Source of the DNA: Acidobacteriota bacterium
GTDB taxonomy: Bacteria > Acidobacteriota > Blastocatellia > UBA7656
Direction of reading: 5' to 3'
Length of the DNA: 64,000 nucleotides
NCBI GenBank assembly: GCA_040754075.1
Contig: JBFMDH010000030.1
Coordinates: 32,165-96,164 of the forward strand
Shown piece after piece: positions 61,016 through 64,000 of the stretch (its first letter is position 1; each line of letters starts with the position of its first letter). A program made the translations under genes and the position numbers. A model generated the notes under the pieces. The model was not told where the DNA came from. It worked only from the letters and a program-made list of their open reading frames with translations, and did no database searches.

Positions 61016-63517
61016 ATGAAACGTTGTCTCTTGATGACCATCCTTTTGTTTGGGTTTTGCCTCATCGAAGCAAATGCCGTTCAGGATAATAACCCTTCGA
61101 CAAAAAATGAACCCGCCACATCCGCGCCCGCCAAAGCCGATGAAAAGAGTTTGCGACCAACCGGAGCAAAGGCTGTGCTCAATCTGCCGATTGAGAAAAT
61201 CAATCCGGTTCGCATTCCCAAATTTGAACAAGCGCCAGCCATTGACGGAAAGCTTGATGAAGCGATCTGGCAGCAGGCAGCCGTATTCAAAGATTTCTAT
61301 CAAACCCATCCGGGCGATAACCTTGCGCCATCGCGCGACACGAAATTCATGATGGGTTACGACAGTAAAAATATTTATATAGCGGTTTACGCTTATGACG
61401 AGCCGGATAAAATCCGCGCCACTGTGGCGCAGCGCGACGGGATTTTAAATGAAGATAATTTACGAATCTTTCTCGATACCTTTAATGACCAGCGTCGCGC
61501 TTATGTGATTGGCTTCAACCCTTATGGCATACAGGCGGATGGCATTTTAACCGAAGGCGCGGGAACCGATTTCAACGTTGATATTGTCATGGAATCCAAA
61601 GGACAGATTGTTGCAGACGGCTGGACGGTCGAAGCGCGCATTCCATTCAAATCTTTGCGTTACACCGCTGGCAAAGGCAAAGCCTGGGGCTTCAATGTCT
61701 GGCGCAACATTGACCGATTCAATGATGAAATCGATTCGTGGATGCCGCTGTCGCGCGATAAAGTCGGGCAACTCAATCAAGCCGGACGCATCACCGGTTT
61801 TGAAGAAATCGCTACCGAACGCACCTTTGAAATTATCCCAAGCATCACGCTGGTCTCTGATGGGCGCAGAGTGCCGACGCTGCCGTTTTCAGCCATTCTG
61901 AACAATCCGACGCTTACCGACCCCGGCAGATTGGTGAATTCTCCGGTCAATTCGGACATTGGCTTAACCATGAAGTTTTCCATAACGCCTAACATCACCC
62001 TGGATGCAGCAATCAATCCCGATTTCGCGCAGGTCGAAGCCGATGCGCCGGTGGTCACCGCTAATCAACGCTTTCCGATTTTCTTTGCCGAAAAACGTCC
62101 GTTCTTTCTCGAAGGCATAGACATTTTCAGCACACCGATTCGCGCCGTGCATACGCGGGCGATTGTTGACCCGGATTATGCATTTAAAATTTCCGGTAAA
62201 GAAGGGCGCACCAGTTTCGGTTTGTTGCTTGCTTCGGATAACGCGCCCGGCAATTACAGCGATGAAGAGCGCAACGACCCCGATATATTGCCTACGATTA
62301 GCCGTTTTTTAGACAAGAATGCGTATATTGCGGTGGCGCGTTTAAAGCGTGACATCGGCAGGGAATCGAACCTCGGATTTTTGGCGACGAGTTATGATTT
62401 CATTGAAAAACATAATAAACTCGCGGGTTTTGACGGGCGCTTTCGTTTGGATAAGCAGACGACCTTCAGTTTTCAGGCGCTTGGCGCCACCTCACGAAAT
62501 TTTTTCCGTGACATTGAAAATGACACGAATGTCTATCGCACAGGCAATGGACTTGGGTATCAATTCAATTTCAATCACAGTGAACGACATTTCGGTTATA
62601 ACCTCAATGGCAGCGGGCGCACCCGCGATTATCGCGCCGATGTCGGCTTTGTTTTTCGCACCGATACGCATACCAACGGGGTGAATTGGAGTTATCGGTC
62701 TGACCCAGACCCGAAAGCCAGGCTGGTTTCGTGGAGCCTGTTTAACAATGCGACAATCAGTTACGACGGACAGGGGCGCTCGCAAAGCGCCGATAGCAGT
62801 GTGGATTTGAGTCTGGCATTTACCAAACAAAATTATATTGAAGTGAGTTACGTCAAATTCTACAGTCGCTTGTTTGAAGAAGAGTTCGGCGCAAAACGCA
62901 GTGTCACACGCGAGGGCGCATTTTTAGGCGCGCCGGAGCGTTCGACCAGCGGCAATGGACTATTCTTTAATTACTACACCAGTCCATCGCAAAAATATAC
63001 AGCGACCTTTTCATTTAACCGAATCTGGAATGACTTTGATTTCGATTTTGGCGCAGGGGCGCGTTACCCGCGTGTAAGCCCTGCCGCCTTGCTTGACCCG
63101 AATGCGACGCTCGACCCCGGGGCAGCCAATGGCTGGTCATCTGAAGTTTCGTTCAACTATAAACCGACTGCGGCATTGGAAGTCGAGTTTGAATATAGTC
63201 GCAGTTCACTGAAGCGCAACGACACCAGTCACACAGTCTATGTGAGCAACATCTACACAACTTTTGCAAAATACCAGTTCACGCGATACCTCTATGCGCG
63301 GGCGATTGTGGATTATTCAACTCTGGAATCGCAGGTACGCGGGCAATATTTATTCGGCTGGACGCCCAATCCCGGAACCGCATTTTATTTCGGCTACAAC
63401 GACGCGATGAATTACAACGGCTTCAGTCCGTTTACCGGTCATCTGGAACGCGGTTTTCGCCTGCAAAACCGGACATTCTTCATCAAAGCCTCGTACCTGT
63501 TCAGGAAAAGTATTTGA
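61016..63517 (+). CDS. DUF5916-family outer-membrane protein with CBM9-like domain
   Basis: This 833-residue exported protein has a signal peptide (CLLMTILLFGFCLIEANA). A CBM9-like beta-sandwich at about residues 65-260 carries the DUF5916 pattern (APAIDGKLDEAIWQQAAVFK, SKNIYIAVYAYDEPDKI, GFNPYGIQADGILTEG, GWTVEARIPFKSLRY). A long region with alternating aromatic strands follows (NPDFAQVEADAPVVTANQRF, FFAEKRPFFLEGIDIF) and ends in KASYLFRKSI, consistent with an outer-membrane barrel. The family has no proven function; sugar binding or surface transport is suggested by the CBM9 part. It follows the two DUF4097 genes and may be part of the same envelope regulon. Confidence 0.83.
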   Translation: MKRCLLMTILLFGFCLIEANAVQDNNPSTKNEPATSAPAKADEKSLRPTGAKAVLNLPIEKINPVRIPKFEQAPAIDGKLDEAIWQQAAVFKDFYQTHPGDNLAPSRDTKFMMGYDSKNIYIAVYAYDEPDKIRATVAQRDGILNEDNLRIFLDTFNDQRRAYVIGFNPYGIQADGILTEGAGTDFNVDIVMESKGQIVADGWTVEARIPFKSLRYTAGKGKAWGFNVWRNIDRFNDEIDSWMPLSRDKVGQLNQAGRITGFEEIATERTFEIIPSITLVSDGRRVPTLPFSAILNNPTLTDPGRLVNSPVNSDIGLTMKFSITPNITLDAAINPDFAQVEADAPVVTANQRFPIFFAEKRPFFLEGIDIFSTPIRAVHTRAIVDPDYAFKISGKEGRTSFGLLLASDNAPGNYSDEERNDPDILPTISRFLDKNAYIAVARLKRDIGRESNLGFLATSYDFIEKHNKLAGFDGRFRLDKQTTFSFQALGATSRNFFRDIENDTNVYRTGNGLGYQFNFNHSERHFGYNLNGSGRTRDYRADVGFVFRTDTHTNGVNWSYRSDPDPKARLVSWSLFNNATISYDGQGRSQSADSSVDLSLAFTKQNYIEVSYVKFYSRLFEEEFGAKRSVTREGAFLGAPERSTSGNGLFFNYYTSPSQKYTATFSFNRIWNDFDFDFGAGARYPRVSPAALLDPNATLDPGAANGWSSEVSFNYKPTAALEVEFEYSRSSLKRNDTSHTVYVSNIYTTFAKYQFTRYLYARAIVDYSTLESQVRGQYLFGWTPNPGTAFYFGYNDAMNYNGFSPFTGHLERGFRLQNRTFFIKASYLFRKSI

Positions 63518-63863
63518 GCGACAAAGACAACCGGATAGTAATTTAAAATGATGGCAGGGAAACTGTAGACCAAATTGCACTGAATTTTATTCATCAAAGG
63601 AACCGATGATTTGAAGAAGGAAGGTGTCCACAAAATTCTGCCGCTCATTATCCCCTAAACAAAACCGTTTTATCTGAATGCCGGATAGCGCAAATTTTAT
63701 TAAAAATTTTTAGAACGCTTGACAGCTCCCTCCCCCCATTGCGATATATCTTTACACGCTTGGATAATTTAAGTTAATCCTGATAGTAATCAGGGAAATA
63801 AAATAGAGACGATGTGGTTGATGTTGAACTGCAAGCTTGAGCTTTTCCCAGGGAGGTAAAGCA
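63518..63863. other. Intergenic region with promoter for the last gene
   Basis: This 346-bp gap contains a perfect TTGACA at 63719-63724 with TATATC at 63745-63750 (20-bp spacer) or GATATA at 63743-63748 (18-bp spacer), followed by a leader of about 110 nt. The remaining part shows no gene or strong hairpin. Confidence 0.45.
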
Positions 63864-64000
63864 ATGCGCCGCCAAAAACTCGCCTTTCTTGTCATCATTC
63901 TGTTGATGGGGATGGTCTTGCCCGGTCTGCTCCCGCCGTTTACGCAGACCAAAGCTTGGGCTTCAACCACACGCTTGATGGCTGACCCCTTGCTTCCGAA
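63864..64000 (+). CDS. Start of a secreted protein (3' end outside window)
   Basis: An ATG at 63864 follows GGGAGG with a 7-bp gap, an excellent ribosome site. The frame is open to the window end (45 codons) and encodes a basic start, RRQKLA, then a strongly hydrophobic stretch FLVIILLMGMVLPGLLPPF, followed by TQTKAWASTTRLMADP. This is a signal peptide or anchor with possible cleavage near the AWA segment. Nothing of the mature domain is visible, so no family is proposed. The upstream TTGACA-type promoter suggests an independently transcribed, exported protein. Confidence 0.7.
   Translation, partial: MRRQKLAFLVIILLMGMVLPGLLPPFTQTKAWASTTRLMADPLLP

Overview
The window looks like a chromosomal segment from an Acidobacteriota bacterium, most likely class Blastocatellia. 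This is an inference from gene content: a Ser/Thr kinase with TolB-like and TPR regions, a large HYR-domain secreted protein, an ECF sigma/zinc-finger anti-sigma pair followed by two DUF4097 proteins and a DUF5916 outer-membrane protein, and a TamB/BamA-type/SurA-like envelope block. No rRNA or tRNA gene was seen, so the placement is not confirmed. Base composition is near balanced over most of the window. It is visibly more AT-rich in a restriction-modification pair (30.2-32.2 kb) and in one 6.8 kb gene (49.3-56.0 kb).

Layout. 0-10 kb: the 3' end of a PHP phosphoesterase, a LOG-like protein, a small coiled-coil secreted protein, a J-like/PilZ/PilZ protein, a Ser/Thr kinase and a 1270-residue HYR protein. 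10.5-13.8 kb: ccsA/hemX-like, hemA and hemC (haem supply). 13.9-18.7 kb: a small protein, cmk, riboflavin synthase, a broken brnT with brnA, an unusual ribBA, tatD and a glyoxalase-fold protein. 18.8-26.9 kb: TamB, a BamA/TamA-type barrel protein and a SurA-like chaperone (outer-membrane assembly). 26.9-33.2 kb: a large palindrome inside a broken small gene, purF, an MBL-fold hydrolase with a DUF3006 partner, a putative restriction enzyme with its methyltransferase, and purM. 33.4-38.3 kb: two membrane proteins with zinc ribbons at opposite ends, a polysaccharide deacetylase, and a WbpB/WbpD-like sugar pair. 38.4-42.7 kb: a metzincin-like protein, a small CxxC protein, an ArsC-like protein and ligA. 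42.8-49.1 kb: potA, a membrane glycosyltransferase, potB, a carbamoyltransferase and a sugar epimerase. 49.3-56.0 kb: a 2254-residue protein joining a nucleosidase domain, a long helical-repeat region and a PIN-like region. 56.0-64.0 kb: a histone-deacetylase-family protein, the sigma/anti-sigma operon with envelope proteins, and the start of one more secreted protein.

Three things stand out. First, the 2254-residue protein keeps the three catalytic acids of MTA/SAH-type nucleosidases and also has a nuclease-like PIN signature; it is the best candidate for an undescribed, possibly defensive, system. Second, at least five gene junctions carry 7-bp-period tandem arrays in inverted pairs. Two of them run into the downstream gene, one supplying the first codons of hemC and one encoding the signal peptide of the SurA-like protein. 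Third, the RibBA homologue lacks recognised catalytic or metal-binding residues in both halves.

Most genes run on the plus strand in short-spaced groups. Several starts were moved downstream from the longest reading frame because a clear ribosome binding site or family alignment favours the later ATG.
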